NCBI RefSeq assembly: GCF_947498095.1
Contig: NZ_CANMJE010000002.1
Span: forward strand, 124,001-188,000
Length of the DNA stretch: 64,000 nucleotides
Direction: 5' to 3'
Origin: an uncultured Shimia sp.
GTDB taxonomy: Bacteria > Pseudomonadota > Alphaproteobacteria > Rhodobacterales > Rhodobacteraceae
The notes under the pieces were generated by a model. That model saw only the letters and a list, made by a program, of their open reading frames with translations, was not told the origin of the DNA and made no database searches. Of this stretch, positions 40,521 through 50,650 are shown one piece after another (position 1 is the stretch's first letter; every line of letters starts with the position of its first letter). Made by a program: the position numbers and the translations under genes.

Positions 40521-42272
40521 TTAGAGATCGAGTTCAGGCCAAAGAGATTTGTCGAGGTTGCGAATGAAGGGCTGCAACTGTTCTTCCATAACCCGCCAGC
40601 CACCAACCGATTTCTTGTGCACACCCTGACGTACCTGTGTGACGGATGCAGTTCGCACCTGTGCACGGTTTTTTTGCGGCGCCATCATCTCGGGCACCCA
40701 GTCAAGATCGCAAAACGCGGCCATGTCTTTCGAATATTTTTCAACATCCGACACCAGGTCTTGATAGTGGATGGTCAGGAACTGCCCTTCAAACTCTGAC
40801 GCCCAATGGTTCATATAGCGCCGATACAGGTTCGCCTGGAGCGCGATATGGCGCAGATCGTTGGTGAAGCGCATCCATTCGCTTTTAAAATGCTGGCGCC
40901 ACATGGACAGTGCTACTTCTCGCGGATCGCGTTCTATATGGATGATCTTAGCGCCCGGTATCCCGTGCAGCATCGCGCCGATATAGCGATAGTTCGCGGG
41001 CATCTTGTCGACGATCGCGCTGGCATTGGCGGCATGGGCAGGCAGGCTTTTGTAAAACGTCTCTGCAAAGAGAGCCGGGTCAAACGCACCGCCTTGATCT
41101 TGGATTTTGCGATAGGCCCGTGGCACTGCGGAAAGCTCGCCACAACTGGTAACATCCGGGTGCGCTGACAGGATCATTTCGGTCAGCGTAGTGCCGGAAC
41201 GAGGCTGACCGACGACGAACAGGGGCCTGGGGCGACCTGCTAGTGCGGATGTCAGAACGGCCGGTCCGGCAGGTGTTACCTGCAGAGTATCTTCAAATGC
41301 GCGTGCCTCATTTTCAGGGTGGTGCACAAACAGATAAGCCAGCCCGGCCTTGGCCTTCGCCAAATACTTTCCGGCAGCCTTGTGATCTTTTTCGGCAAAA
41401 TAGAGATTGCCCAACGCCATGCAGAGACGGCACCAGCTGTCGGTGCCTTTGGCATGCATTGTCAACATTTTCTCAGCATCCAAAATCAGAGAGGGGCGTT
41501 CATCGGGTGTCGCAATCCCAGCTAATTTGGTTAACGGGGCAATGGTGTCTGGCGCAAGCTGGTGCGAGCGGGTCAAGGTGATCTTTGCCTCGTCAACCTG
41601 CCCCAAGGCCAAATACACATCTGCTTGCGCGATCAAGAGGTGGGTATCGTCGGGGTTGGCTTTGAGCGGAGCTGCAAGCGTTTGGCGTGCCAAGTCTGAT
41701 CGGAACGTGTCCAAATAGAGCTGCGTTAGTTTTTCGGTCGCGATCGGATGGTTTGGGACTTCGTTCAGGAGGGTTTGGTAGTCTGCCTCGGCTAGATCGT
41801 GGTTCTCCTGGATGGCGTAAGCATCGCCTCGCATGACCAAAAGATTGGCGCGATATTCGCGGGCTGTGTCCAGCCCTCTGGTGGCTGCTGCAATGACCTT
41901 GTCGGGTTGCGCCGTCAGTTCGGCACTAAAGGCCAGAAGGTGGCACAGTTTGGAGGGATCTTTGCGCCGCGCCAGCAGTTGGTTTGCCAGCGCTTCAGCT
42001 TTGTCATGACGCCCTACGACGATATAGGCGTGCACAAGATTGTTTTGATATTCCTCGTGGTTTGGCTCAAGCTTCACCGCTTTTAAGAAGTATTGAAACG
42101 CCTCACGCCCCTGATCCGCGCTGGCCAGTGCTGTCCCAGCAATGGTCGCAAAGTGCGCCTCTCTGGGGAACTTCTTTACGGCGCGTTTGGCCAGTTTTGC
42201 TGCGGCAGAGAACTGACCTGCCTGCAATTGTGCGGTCAGTTTTTCCGAGATTTGCTGCAGTGTTTGGGTCAT
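40521..42272 (-). CDS. TPR-repeat sulfotransferase family protein
   Basis: N-terminal TPRs, C-terminal VVGQPRSGTTLTEMILSAHPDV. Confidence 0.9.
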   Translation of the reverse strand: MTQTLQQISEKLTAQLQAGQFSAAAKLAKRAVKKFPREAHFATIAGTALASADQGREAFQYFLKAVKLEPNHEEYQNNLVHAYIVVGRHDKAEALANQLLARRKDPSKLCHLLAFSAELTAQPDKVIAAATRGLDTAREYRANLLVMRGDAYAIQENHDLAEADYQTLLNEVPNHPIATEKLTQLYLDTFRSDLARQTLAAPLKANPDDTHLLIAQADVYLALGQVDEAKITLTRSHQLAPDTIAPLTKLAGIATPDERPSLILDAEKMLTMHAKGTDSWCRLCMALGNLYFAEKDHKAAGKYLAKAKAGLAYLFVHHPENEARAFEDTLQVTPAGPAVLTSALAGRPRPLFVVGQPRSGTTLTEMILSAHPDVTSCGELSAVPRAYRKIQDQGGAFDPALFAETFYKSLPAHAANASAIVDKMPANYRYIGAMLHGIPGAKIIHIERDPREVALSMWRQHFKSEWMRFTNDLRHIALQANLYRRYMNHWASEFEGQFLTIHYQDLVSDVEKYSKDMAAFCDLDWVPEMMAPQKNRAQVRTASVTQVRQGVHKKSVGGWRVMEEQLQPFIRNLDKSLWPELDL

Positions 42273-42318
42273 GATGGGCTTTCCATTTTGGCGTGTTGGC
42301 GCGGTCGTGCAGTCGGGG

Positions 42319-44067
42319 TCAATGGTCCAATTCAGGCCAGAGTTCGGGATCAAGTCCGTCGACAAAGGGTTTCAGAGCGTCTTTGACCACATGCCATCCA
42401 CCAAGGGATTTTTGGTGAACACCTTGGCGCACTTGAGACGCCGAAGCCGTGCGGACCCGCGCCTTGTTTTTTTCCGGGGCCGCCATTTGAGGTGCCCATT
42501 CCAGACCACAATGTTCGGCCATCCGCTTTGAGCTGCCCTCGACGTCGGATACAACCTCGCGGTAGTCCAGCGTCAGAATACGGTCGCCGTAGACCTCTTC
42601 CCAATGCTGGATGTAGCGTTTGTAAAGATTGGCCGTGTGCGCCATTGCGCCAAGATCGAACGTGTAGTTCATGCTGGGTGAGCTGAACGTGCGTCGCCAC
42701 ATTGACAGAGCGACGTCACGTGGGTCACGGCCAATGTGAATGACGCGCGCATTGGGCAGCGCGCTCAGCAGAAAGCCGACATAGGCATAGTTTGGTGGCA
42801 ACTTGTCGACAAAAGCTCGCGCGCCGTCATTCAGAGCAGGAACGCACGAGTAATAGTCCTCGGCAAACCGCTCAGGCTCTAGGGGCGCATCTTGATCCAG
42901 CAGGGCACGGCTATACGTCATCCCACCAGGTAACTCTCCGCAGGATTGTACATCTGGATGGGCAGACAAGATCATCTCAGTTAGTGTTGTGCCAGAACGC
43001 GGCTGGCCAATGACAAATATGGGTGTCAGCCCGTCATTTGGTGCAGGTATCTGATCAGCACTACCGATCGGAAACCGTTTGCAGATTTCGGCATACTCTG
43101 CATCCGCAGCAGCCCGGTCATAAGGTCTGGATTGCGCTGCCGCCGCGTTGGATTGAGCAAGAAAGTTTGCGGCCTCTGTGTACTCTCCTTTTTGAAACAA
43201 AAGGTTGCCCATAGCGAGTTTCAGATCAACCTGAACCGGTGATCTGCGGGGTGCGTTTGCCAACGCTTTGCGCAACCGTGGCTCAAGCGCCAGATTGTCC
43301 TCTTTCGACTGTAGGTGGACAAGTTGAATAAAGGCATCCCCGTGCAGTGGGTCGATTTCGAGAACCTTGTAGTGGTTTTCGATGGCCTCTTCCAAATGTC
43401 CGGAATCCGTTAGCGACGTCGCATACCGGTAACGGGCCAACAGGTGTTTCGGATCAATCTCCAACGCTGTTTTTATGGCGTCCAGAGCTTCGTCATGCTG
43501 TTCGAGACTGGACAGTGCAAATCCGAGATTGGACAAGAAGGACGGGTCCTTTGGGCTCAGCTCGCGTGCCTTTTGCAAATCTGCGACAGCGTTTTCGAAC
43601 TCTTCGATCTCGCAATAAGTGATGCCGCGCAGATTGTAGGCCTGTGCATGTATAGGGTCTGCGGCGATGGCCTGGTTGCAAACTTCGATCACCTCTTGTG
43701 GCATCTTGCGGCCCGTCATCGAGCCGGCCTTGTAGTGATAGAGCTCAGCCGGGTTCTCGCGACGGTTGATCAGCTTGTCGATCAACGCTTCGGCTTTGGC
43801 GTGTTCGCCTGCCATGATCATGGCCCGGATCAGGTTGTTCTGGAACCCTTCGTTGCTTGGTGTCAGCTTGAGTGCCTTGTTAAAGCTGGAAACAGCTTCG
43901 CGGGCCTTGCCCATCTGCGCATAGGCCGTGCCAGCAATGTTGAACAGTTCAGCGTCCTTGGGAAACTTCTTGCCCGCGGCACTGGCTGTTTTCGCAGCCT
44001 GGGCAAACTTGCCGTTGTTCAGCAATCCGACGGCTTTTTCCCAATGTTGACGAGCTGTGACGGCCAT
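42319..44067 (-). CDS. TPR-repeat sulfotransferase family protein (paralogue of the downstream gene)
   Basis: N-terminal TPRs, VIGQPRSGTTLTEMILSAHPDV; near-identical C-terminal motif order to 40521-42272. Confidence 0.9.
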   Translation of the reverse strand: MAVTARQHWEKAVGLLNNGKFAQAAKTASAAGKKFPKDAELFNIAGTAYAQMGKAREAVSSFNKALKLTPSNEGFQNNLIRAMIMAGEHAKAEALIDKLINRRENPAELYHYKAGSMTGRKMPQEVIEVCNQAIAADPIHAQAYNLRGITYCEIEEFENAVADLQKARELSPKDPSFLSNLGFALSSLEQHDEALDAIKTALEIDPKHLLARYRYATSLTDSGHLEEAIENHYKVLEIDPLHGDAFIQLVHLQSKEDNLALEPRLRKALANAPRRSPVQVDLKLAMGNLLFQKGEYTEAANFLAQSNAAAAQSRPYDRAAADAEYAEICKRFPIGSADQIPAPNDGLTPIFVIGQPRSGTTLTEMILSAHPDVQSCGELPGGMTYSRALLDQDAPLEPERFAEDYYSCVPALNDGARAFVDKLPPNYAYVGFLLSALPNARVIHIGRDPRDVALSMWRRTFSSPSMNYTFDLGAMAHTANLYKRYIQHWEEVYGDRILTLDYREVVSDVEGSSKRMAEHCGLEWAPQMAAPEKNKARVRTASASQVRQGVHQKSLGGWHVVKDALKPFVDGLDPELWPELDH

Positions 44068-44115
44068 TGCAGAATTCCTTGTCGACGGGGTCTGAGCACA
44101 TATGCATTTTATCGG

Positions 44116-44133
44116 TGAGCAACCGGTTGCTCA
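44116..44133. promoter_or_regulatory. Perfect 18-bp palindrome TGAGCAACCGGTTGCTCA
   Basis: Lies in the 82-bp divergent intergenic region. Confidence 0.6.
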
Positions 44134-44149
44134 ATGCTAGGGTTTAACC

Positions 44150-44824
44150 ATGTGCGGAAGATTTGCAATCACATTGCCCCCTGATGCGATGGCGCAGCTG
44201 TTTGCGGCGTCGCCTGCAAATGATTTGCCTAATGTGCCGAATTACAACGTCTGTCCGACCACACAAATTCATGTGGTGCGCCACGCAGAAACCGGGCGAC
44301 AGCTGGTATCGATGCGTTGGGGGTTTTTGCCGCATTGGTACAAAGCTACGGACGGTGGGCCTTTGTTGATCAACGCGCGGGCTGAAACCATCGCAGAAAA
44401 GCCGGCCTTTCGCGCGGCATGTCGCGCGCGCCGGTGTTTGATCCCGGTGACAGGATTTTATGAATGGACCAAGGACGAGGCCGGAACTCGCTGGCCTTGG
44501 TACATCCATACGGACGGTCCGCTGGCACTGGCCGGGGTCTGGCAGACGTGGCAAAGCGAAGACGGTCAGATGGACACCTGCGCGATTGTCACAACGGGTG
44601 CCAATGCGCCGATGTCGGCTATTCACCACCGAATGCCGGTGATCCTTGATCCTTCGGACTGGGGGTTGTGGCTGGGCGAGCAGGGGCATGGTGCGGCGAC
44701 GCTCATGCAATCTGCGCCTGATGACCTCTTGTCGTGGCATCAGGTGGACCGTGCCGTAAACTCCAACCGTGCCAGCGGTCCGGAACTCATCGAACCGTTA
44801 AACCAGCCTGAAAATCCAACCTGA
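44150..44824 (+). CDS. SOS response-associated peptidase (YedK/HMCES)
   Basis: MCGRFAITLP catalytic Cys2, PVTGFYEW, ITTGANAPMSAIHHRMPVIL. Confidence 0.94.
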   Translation: MCGRFAITLPPDAMAQLFAASPANDLPNVPNYNVCPTTQIHVVRHAETGRQLVSMRWGFLPHWYKATDGGPLLINARAETIAEKPAFRAACRARRCLIPVTGFYEWTKDEAGTRWPWYIHTDGPLALAGVWQTWQSEDGQMDTCAIVTTGANAPMSAIHHRMPVILDPSDWGLWLGEQGHGAATLMQSAPDDLLSWHQVDRAVNSNRASGPELIEPLNQPENPT

Positions 44825-44933
44825 TTTTCAAGATTTTCAAACTAATCCTTCATGAGAACGCGGGCGCCTTGGGGTTGGACCTGTCGGAGTGGGGCAGCCA
44901 TGATAGGGCAACGCCATTTGACGAGACCCGATT

Positions 44934-45755
44934 ATGAGCACCTCTGAGTATTATGCCCCACAGGGCGGCCTGCCACCCCAGACGCAGATCCTCACGGATC
45001 GCGCCGTGTTTACTGAAGCCTATGCGGTCATCCCAAAGGGGACGCTGACGGACATTGTAACGTCATTCCTGCCGTTCTGGTCCGACGCCCGGTTTTGGGT
45101 CATTGCCCGCCCAATGTCAGGCTTTGCGGAAACATTCTCTCACTATATTGCCGAGGTGGCTCCGGGAGGCGGCAGCACGCGCCCCGAGTTGGACGCCGAG
45201 GCTCAGGCAGTCCTGTTTGTAGTTTCCGGTGCAATCACGGTCACCATCGAGGGACAGGGTCACGAGATGGGCGAGGGTGGCTATGCCTATCTGCCCAGCG
45301 GGTGCCAATGGACGATAACAAACACAAGCGATGCTCCAGCCACATTCCACTGGATTCGCAAACGTTATGAGACGGTTGAGGGCCTGGATAAGCCCGAGGC
45401 GTTTGTCACCAACGAACGTGATGTCGATCCTGCTTGGATGCCAGACACGAATGAGACCTGGGGCACGACGCGGTTTGTCGATCAGGCCGACCTGCGTCAC
45501 GACATGCATGTCACCATCGTGACTTTCAAACCGGGTGGCGTGATCCCCTTTGCGGAAACCCATGTTATGGAACACGGGCTTTATGTGCTTGAGGGTAAAG
45601 CGGTTTACCGTCTCAATCAGGACTGGGTCGAGGTCGAAGCGGGCGATTACATGTGGCTGCGCGCCTTTTGTCCGCAAGCCTGTTATGCGGGCGGCCCCGG
45701 CAACTTCCGCTATCTGCTCTACAAAGACGTGAACCGGCATATGAGCCTCGGCTAG
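44934..45755 (+). CDS. allE: (S)-ureidoglycine aminohydrolase-like bicupin
   Basis: Two cupin halves, EHGLYVLEGKAVYRLNQDWVEVEAGDYMWLRAFCPQACYAGGP. Confidence 0.85.
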   Translation: MSTSEYYAPQGGLPPQTQILTDRAVFTEAYAVIPKGTLTDIVTSFLPFWSDARFWVIARPMSGFAETFSHYIAEVAPGGGSTRPELDAEAQAVLFVVSGAITVTIEGQGHEMGEGGYAYLPSGCQWTITNTSDAPATFHWIRKRYETVEGLDKPEAFVTNERDVDPAWMPDTNETWGTTRFVDQADLRHDMHVTIVTFKPGGVIPFAETHVMEHGLYVLEGKAVYRLNQDWVEVEAGDYMWLRAFCPQACYAGGPGNFRYLLYKDVNRHMSLG

Positions 45756-45839
45756 GGCTTTGCCCCGGCACCAATGCTTCGTATTGCCGAAAGTACTCTG
45801 GGGTGAATTGGTCCTTTGGGACCAAGAGGGGCAAAGCCC
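45755..45839 (+). repeat. Dispersed intergenic repeat copy nested within a 12-bp inverted repeat
   Basis: CTTCGTATTGCCGAAAGTACTCTGGGG at 45776; GGGCTTTGCCCC (45755-45766) / GGGGCAAAGCCC (45828-45839); internal TTGGTCC-TTT-GGGACCAA. Confidence 0.55.
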
Positions 45840-45919
45840 CTTGATGCCCCGCATCACAAAATTGCGCTGGCCTTTGTGTCCTTTTCCCGCAGATAACAGG
45901 GCAGACCACGGAGGGTATC

Positions 45920-46921
45920 ATGGCAGACCGCAAAACTCGCATCTTTCTGAACGGGTTCGGCCGCATTGGGCGCACGCTTTTGCGCATTCTCATGCAAGGG
46001 CGTTACCCGGATATTGAGATCGTTGGTATCAACGATATCGAGCCGCTGGAGACCTGCGCCTACCTCTTTGAATACGACAGTGTCTTTGGCACCATTTCTG
46101 GTCCCGTTGAGACTGGCGAGGCGGCACTGATTGTGAAGGGGCAAAGCATCCCGTTTCACGACGTGCGCGATTTTCGGAACCTTGATCTTTCGGATGTCGA
46201 TGTGGTGTTGGAATGCACCGGCATGGCCGGAACGCGGGCCGTGGCCGAACGCGGGCTTGAGGCGGGGGCGGCATCGGTCCTGATTTCCGGACCATCAGAC
46301 GAGGCCGATATTACGCTGGTCATGGGCGCAAATGAGGATCAATTGGGCGCCCATCGCATCGTGTCGAACGCCTCTTGCACCACCAACGCGCTGGCCCCAC
46401 TGCTCAAGCTGTTGGATGCGGAATATGGGCTGATCAGCGGTCACATGACCACGGTGCATTGTTACACCGGCAGCCAGCCAACTGTTGACAAACCACGTGG
46501 AGATTTGGCCCGCTCGCGCGCGGCAGCGCTGTCGATGGTGCCCACGACAACCAGTGCCGGGCGATTGATCGACACGGTTCTGCCCGATCTCGCAGGGCGG
46601 GTTCTGGCGCGGGCCATCCGGGTGCCGACCGCCAGTGTGTCAGCTATTGACCTGACCATCCAGACCGACCAGCCCACCACGACGGACAGTGTGAACAAGC
46701 TTCTGCGGGCCGAGACGGACAAGGCCCACCTTCTTGGCTGGACACAAAAGCCACTGGTTTCAACGGACCTGCGGATGAGGCCCGAGTCTCTGATCCTGTC
46801 AGAACGTGAAACTTCGGTCTCGGTTGGTGGCTTGCTGCGTGTCTTTGGCTGGTATGACAACGAATGGGGCTTTTCCTGCCGCATGCTGGATATGGCTCGC
46901 TTGATGGCGGCGCGCAGCTAG
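45920..46921 (+). CDS. Type I glyceraldehyde-3-phosphate dehydrogenase paralogue
   Basis: NGFGRIGRTLLRI, SNASCTTNALAPLLKLL, WYDNEWGFSCRMLD. Confidence 0.88.
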   Translation: MADRKTRIFLNGFGRIGRTLLRILMQGRYPDIEIVGINDIEPLETCAYLFEYDSVFGTISGPVETGEAALIVKGQSIPFHDVRDFRNLDLSDVDVVLECTGMAGTRAVAERGLEAGAASVLISGPSDEADITLVMGANEDQLGAHRIVSNASCTTNALAPLLKLLDAEYGLISGHMTTVHCYTGSQPTVDKPRGDLARSRAAALSMVPTTTSAGRLIDTVLPDLAGRVLARAIRVPTASVSAIDLTIQTDQPTTTDSVNKLLRAETDKAHLLGWTQKPLVSTDLRMRPESLILSERETSVSVGGLLRVFGWYDNEWGFSCRMLDMARLMAARS

Positions 46922-46923
46922 TC

Positions 46924-48696
46924 TCACAAGGGCCAGAACACCAGAATTGCCGGGACTGAGACCGCGACCACAATGATCTCAAGCGGCAGTCCAATACGCC
47001 AGTAGTCCCCAAAACGATAGCCGCCGGGTCCCAGGATCAGCGTATTGTTCTTATGCCCGATCGGCGTCAGGAAGGCCGACGAGGCCGCGACGGCCACGGC
47101 CATCAAGAAGGGATCAGGCGAGACGTTCAGACTGTTTGCCATCTGGATGCCGACGGGGGCGGCGACAATTGTGGTGGCGGTGTTGTTCAGCACGTCCGAC
47201 AGGCTCATCGTGACGATCATCAAAACGGTCAGCACCGCCCAGGCGGGCATGCCGGCTGTCAAACCAATCAGCGAGTCTGCGATCAGCTTGGTGCCGCCAG
47301 CGTCCTCAAGCGCGGCCCCAAGCGGGATCATTGAGCCCAGCAACACAACCACCGGCCATTCAATGTGATCGTAAAGCTCTGAGATCGGCATGATCTTGGT
47401 GAGCACATAGGCCACGACCACAATCCCGAGGGCCACAGGTAGGTAGATCACCCCCAATGACGCCGCCAGAACTGCCGCGCCAAACAGGCCAATGGCCAGC
47501 CAGACTTTCTTGTTGTCGGTGACCACATAGCCCTTGTCTGCAAGCGGCAGGCATCCCAGCCAATCGGTCACGTCATTGCCGCGGTTCTTGGGCACCAAGA
47601 GCAACAGGATGTCTCCGGGTTTTATCTCGGTGCGGCGGATTTGGCTGGTGATGCGGCGTCCATTGCGCGAGATCCCCATCAGGACCGATCCCTGCCGCCA
47701 AGCCAATCCCAACGATTGTGCTGACTTGCCAACAATACGTCCGGTTTCCGGCACCACGATCTCAATCATGTCGAGACCTTCCCCCGCGGCCTTGAGGTGT
47801 TCCTCGCGTTTTTCATCGGAAAAGTTGAGGTTCAGCGCCGTGCGAAATTCATCAAGCGCATCTGGTGTCGCTTCGATAATCAAGGTGTCCGACGCCTTGA
47901 GCCGTGTGTTGCGCGCCGCGCCATAACGACGCTTGCCATCACGGATCAGTCCAATCAGGGCCACATCGGCCTCGTCGGCCTCTTCTTGCAACTCTCCCAA
48001 ACGCAGATCAATCAGCTTGCTCTCAGCGGGGACAGTCAGTTCCGCGATATAGCTGTCGAGGTCCGAGACCTTTTTCCCCGCATCGTCCCGCGCCGGGATC
48101 AGTCGCCAGCCGATCAGCGCGACAAAAATCAACCCGGCAATCGCGGTGATCCCGCCCACTGGGGCGAAATCGAACATCTTGTAGGGTTCCCCAACCGCTT
48201 CGCCCCGGATTGCGGCGATGATGATATTTGGCGGCGTGCCGATCAACGTGGCCATGCCGCCAAGGATCGTGGCGAATGACAAGGGCATCAAGGATAGGGC
48301 GGGGGATCGCCCGGCTTTGCGCGCGGTCTGTATGTCGACCGGCATCAACAGAGCCAGCGCCGCCACGTTGTTCATAAACGCCGACAAAACAGCTCCGATG
48401 CCTCCCATGAGCGCAATATGGCTGCCCAAGCCACGTGCGCTGTCCACCAACGTGCGGGTGATGAGAAAAACGGCGCCCGACCGCATCAGCCCAGCTGAGA
48501 CTACCAAGACCAACGCCACAACGATTGTGGCCGGGTGGCCGAAGCCGCTAAAGGCATTTTTGGTGTCCACAACTCCCAAAACGACGCCCAGCATCAAGGC
48601 GGTAAATGCGACGAGGTCATAGCGAAATCGTCCCCACAGCAGGAGAACAAAGACACCACCAAAAAGCGAAAACAGGATGATCTGATCAGTCGTCAT
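46924..48696 (-). CDS. SLC13/DASS family permease with RCK_C (TrkA-C) domains
   Basis: ~590 aa, multiple TMs, central soluble TrkA-C-like regions. Confidence 0.9.
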   Translation of the reverse strand: MTTDQIILFSLFGGVFVLLLWGRFRYDLVAFTALMLGVVLGVVDTKNAFSGFGHPATIVVALVLVVSAGLMRSGAVFLITRTLVDSARGLGSHIALMGGIGAVLSAFMNNVAALALLMPVDIQTARKAGRSPALSLMPLSFATILGGMATLIGTPPNIIIAAIRGEAVGEPYKMFDFAPVGGITAIAGLIFVALIGWRLIPARDDAGKKVSDLDSYIAELTVPAESKLIDLRLGELQEEADEADVALIGLIRDGKRRYGAARNTRLKASDTLIIEATPDALDEFRTALNLNFSDEKREEHLKAAGEGLDMIEIVVPETGRIVGKSAQSLGLAWRQGSVLMGISRNGRRITSQIRRTEIKPGDILLLLVPKNRGNDVTDWLGCLPLADKGYVVTDNKKVWLAIGLFGAAVLAASLGVIYLPVALGIVVVAYVLTKIMPISELYDHIEWPVVVLLGSMIPLGAALEDAGGTKLIADSLIGLTAGMPAWAVLTVLMIVTMSLSDVLNNTATTIVAAPVGIQMANSLNVSPDPFLMAVAVAASSAFLTPIGHKNNTLILGPGGYRFGDYWRIGLPLEIIVVAVSVPAILVFWPL

Positions 48697-48740
48697 GGGC
48701 GCAGCCTAACGGCAGAGACGTATCCTGCAAGGGGGAATGG

Positions 48741-49691
48741 TTACGGGGCCAACGTCAGTTTGCGCTCGGTGGGCCCCTCCCAGTGGACCATAGGCCCGGC
48801 GGGGACAATTCCCAAGGGGTTTCGCAACTCGGATGGGGAGAAATAGCCCTGTTTGTAGATCTCGGGCTTTACCGTGGCGGCAACACCCGGCAACGCATAG
48901 AGCGCACGGGCATAGTCCCAAAGGTGCGGGTACTCTGAGAGCTTTCGGATGTTGCATTTAAAGGCGTAGTGATAGGCGACATCAAAACGGGCCAGCGTCG
49001 GGAAAAGGCGCAGGTCGGCCTCGGTCACGTGATCTCCGACCAGACATGCACTGTCCGCCAGATGGGCCTCGATGCGGTCCAGAGCTTCAAAGAGGGCGAT
49101 GACCGCCTCATCATAGGCACTTTGCGTGCGGGCAAACCCGGCGCGATACACACCGTTGTTGATCTCTGGATAGATCGAGGCGTTCCACCGGTCGATGTCC
49201 TCGGCCTTGCCTGCCGGATAAAGTCGGCTGGCCGCATCGAACCCTTGCCCCAGCATGCGCAGGATGTCTGCGCTTTCATTGGAGACGATTTGTTGCGTGT
49301 CCCGGTCCCAGGGCACGGGCACCGTGATGCGCCCGGTATAGGACGGGGATTGGCGTGCATAGACCTCGTGTAGTGACAAAACCCCAAGTTCGCCGTCGGC
49401 AAAAGCGCCCTCGGCGTCAAAGACCCATCCTTGCGGTGTGCGACGGGGCAGGGCGTATGACACGCTGATCTGGTTCTCAAGCCCCATCACTGCCCGTCCC
49501 AGCAATGCGCGATGCGCCCAGGGACAATTCCAGGCGGCATAGAGATGATAGCGACCGGGTTCTGGGTAAAACGGACCCTCGGGCGTGATCCAATGACGGA
49601 TCGTGCTGGCGGCACGGCGAAACTGGCCGTCTGCGTCGGTCTGTGGCGCCGGGTCTTCGACCTGATACACCCCGTCAATCATCACACCCAT
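48741..49691 (-). CDS. Glutathionyl-hydroquinone reductase (YqjG/ECM4-like GST)
   Basis: [17 protein letters not shown] catalytic motif. Confidence 0.9.
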   Translation of the reverse strand: MGVMIDGVYQVEDPAPQTDADGQFRRAASTIRHWITPEGPFYPEPGRYHLYAAWNCPWAHRALLGRAVMGLENQISVSYALPRRTPQGWVFDAEGAFADGELGVLSLHEVYARQSPSYTGRITVPVPWDRDTQQIVSNESADILRMLGQGFDAASRLYPAGKAEDIDRWNASIYPEINNGVYRAGFARTQSAYDEAVIALFEALDRIEAHLADSACLVGDHVTEADLRLFPTLARFDVAYHYAFKCNIRKLSEYPHLWDYARALYALPGVAATVKPEIYKQGYFSPSELRNPLGIVPAGPMVHWEGPTERKLTLAP

Positions 49692-49860
49692 TTGCTTCTC
49701 CTTTGCACCAAACCTAGCGTGCCTTTGGCCAAACAACAGCCCAGGCAACGCAGGGACCCTGTGCAATGACGCGCAATTGCCCTGTGACCCTTGCCCTTGC
49801 CCCGGTCTCTGCCCTATAGACTTGCCGAAATCCGAAAAGATCAGGACGAACGGAGACGAC

Positions 49861-50601
49861 ATGGCCGGCCACAGTAAATGGGCAAATATTCAACACCGCA
49901 AAGGGCGTCAGGATGCTGTGCGCTCAAAGCTGTTTTCGAAGCTTTCCAAAGAGATCACCGTCGCGGCCAAGATGGGTGACCCAGATCCCGACAAAAACCC
50001 ACGTTTGCGGATGGCGGTAAAAGAGGCCAAGTCGCAATCTGTGCCTAAGGATGTGATCGACCGCGCCATCAAGAAATCGACCGCAGGCGAAGGCGACGAT
50101 TACGAAGAAATCCGCTATGAGGGCTATGGCCCTAACGGCGTCGCAGTGATTGTCGAAGCCATGACAGATAACCGTAACCGGACCGCTTCAACCGTGCGCT
50201 CGACCTTTACCAAGAACGGCGGCAACCTGGGTGAGACAGGTTCGGTTGGCTTTATGTTCGAACGTAAGGGGGAGGTCAGCTATCCCGCAGATGCTGGTGA
50301 TGCGGACACGATTTTTGAAGCCGCCATCGAAGCAGGCGCCGAAGACGTGGAAAGCTCGGAAGACGGACACATTATCTGGTGCGAAGACAGCGATTTGAAC
50401 GAAGTCTCAAACGCTTTGGAAGCGGCGCTGGGCGAGTCAGAATCCACTAAGCTGGTCTGGAAGCCGACCACCACCACCGAAATGGACCTTGAGGGCATGC
50501 AGAAGCTGATGAAGCTGATTGATGCACTGGAAGACGATGACGACATTCAACGCGTCACGGCCAATTTCGATGCCTCGGACGAGGTGATGGAACAGCTCTA
50601 A
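49861..50601 (+). CDS. yebC: YebC/PmpR family DNA-binding regulatory protein
   Basis: [19 protein letters not shown]. Confidence 0.96.
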   Translation: MAGHSKWANIQHRKGRQDAVRSKLFSKLSKEITVAAKMGDPDPDKNPRLRMAVKEAKSQSVPKDVIDRAIKKSTAGEGDDYEEIRYEGYGPNGVAVIVEAMTDNRNRTASTVRSTFTKNGGNLGETGSVGFMFERKGEVSYPADAGDADTIFEAAIEAGAEDVESSEDGHIIWCEDSDLNEVSNALEAALGESESTKLVWKPTTTTEMDLEGMQKLMKLIDALEDDDDIQRVTANFDASDEVMEQL

Positions 50602-50622
50602 GTCGAAAACGACAAAGTAGTA

Positions 50623-50650
50623 CAACAAAGGGCGCCGATTTCGGCGCTCT
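50623..50650 (+). terminator. Stem-loop terminator after yebC
   Basis: GCGCCGA-TT-TCGGCGC followed by TCTTAG. Confidence 0.6.

Noticed and set aside
44100-44150. LexA box for YedK
   Set aside because: No GTTC-N7-GTTC; the palindrome found does not match, so listed only as an unknown operator candidate
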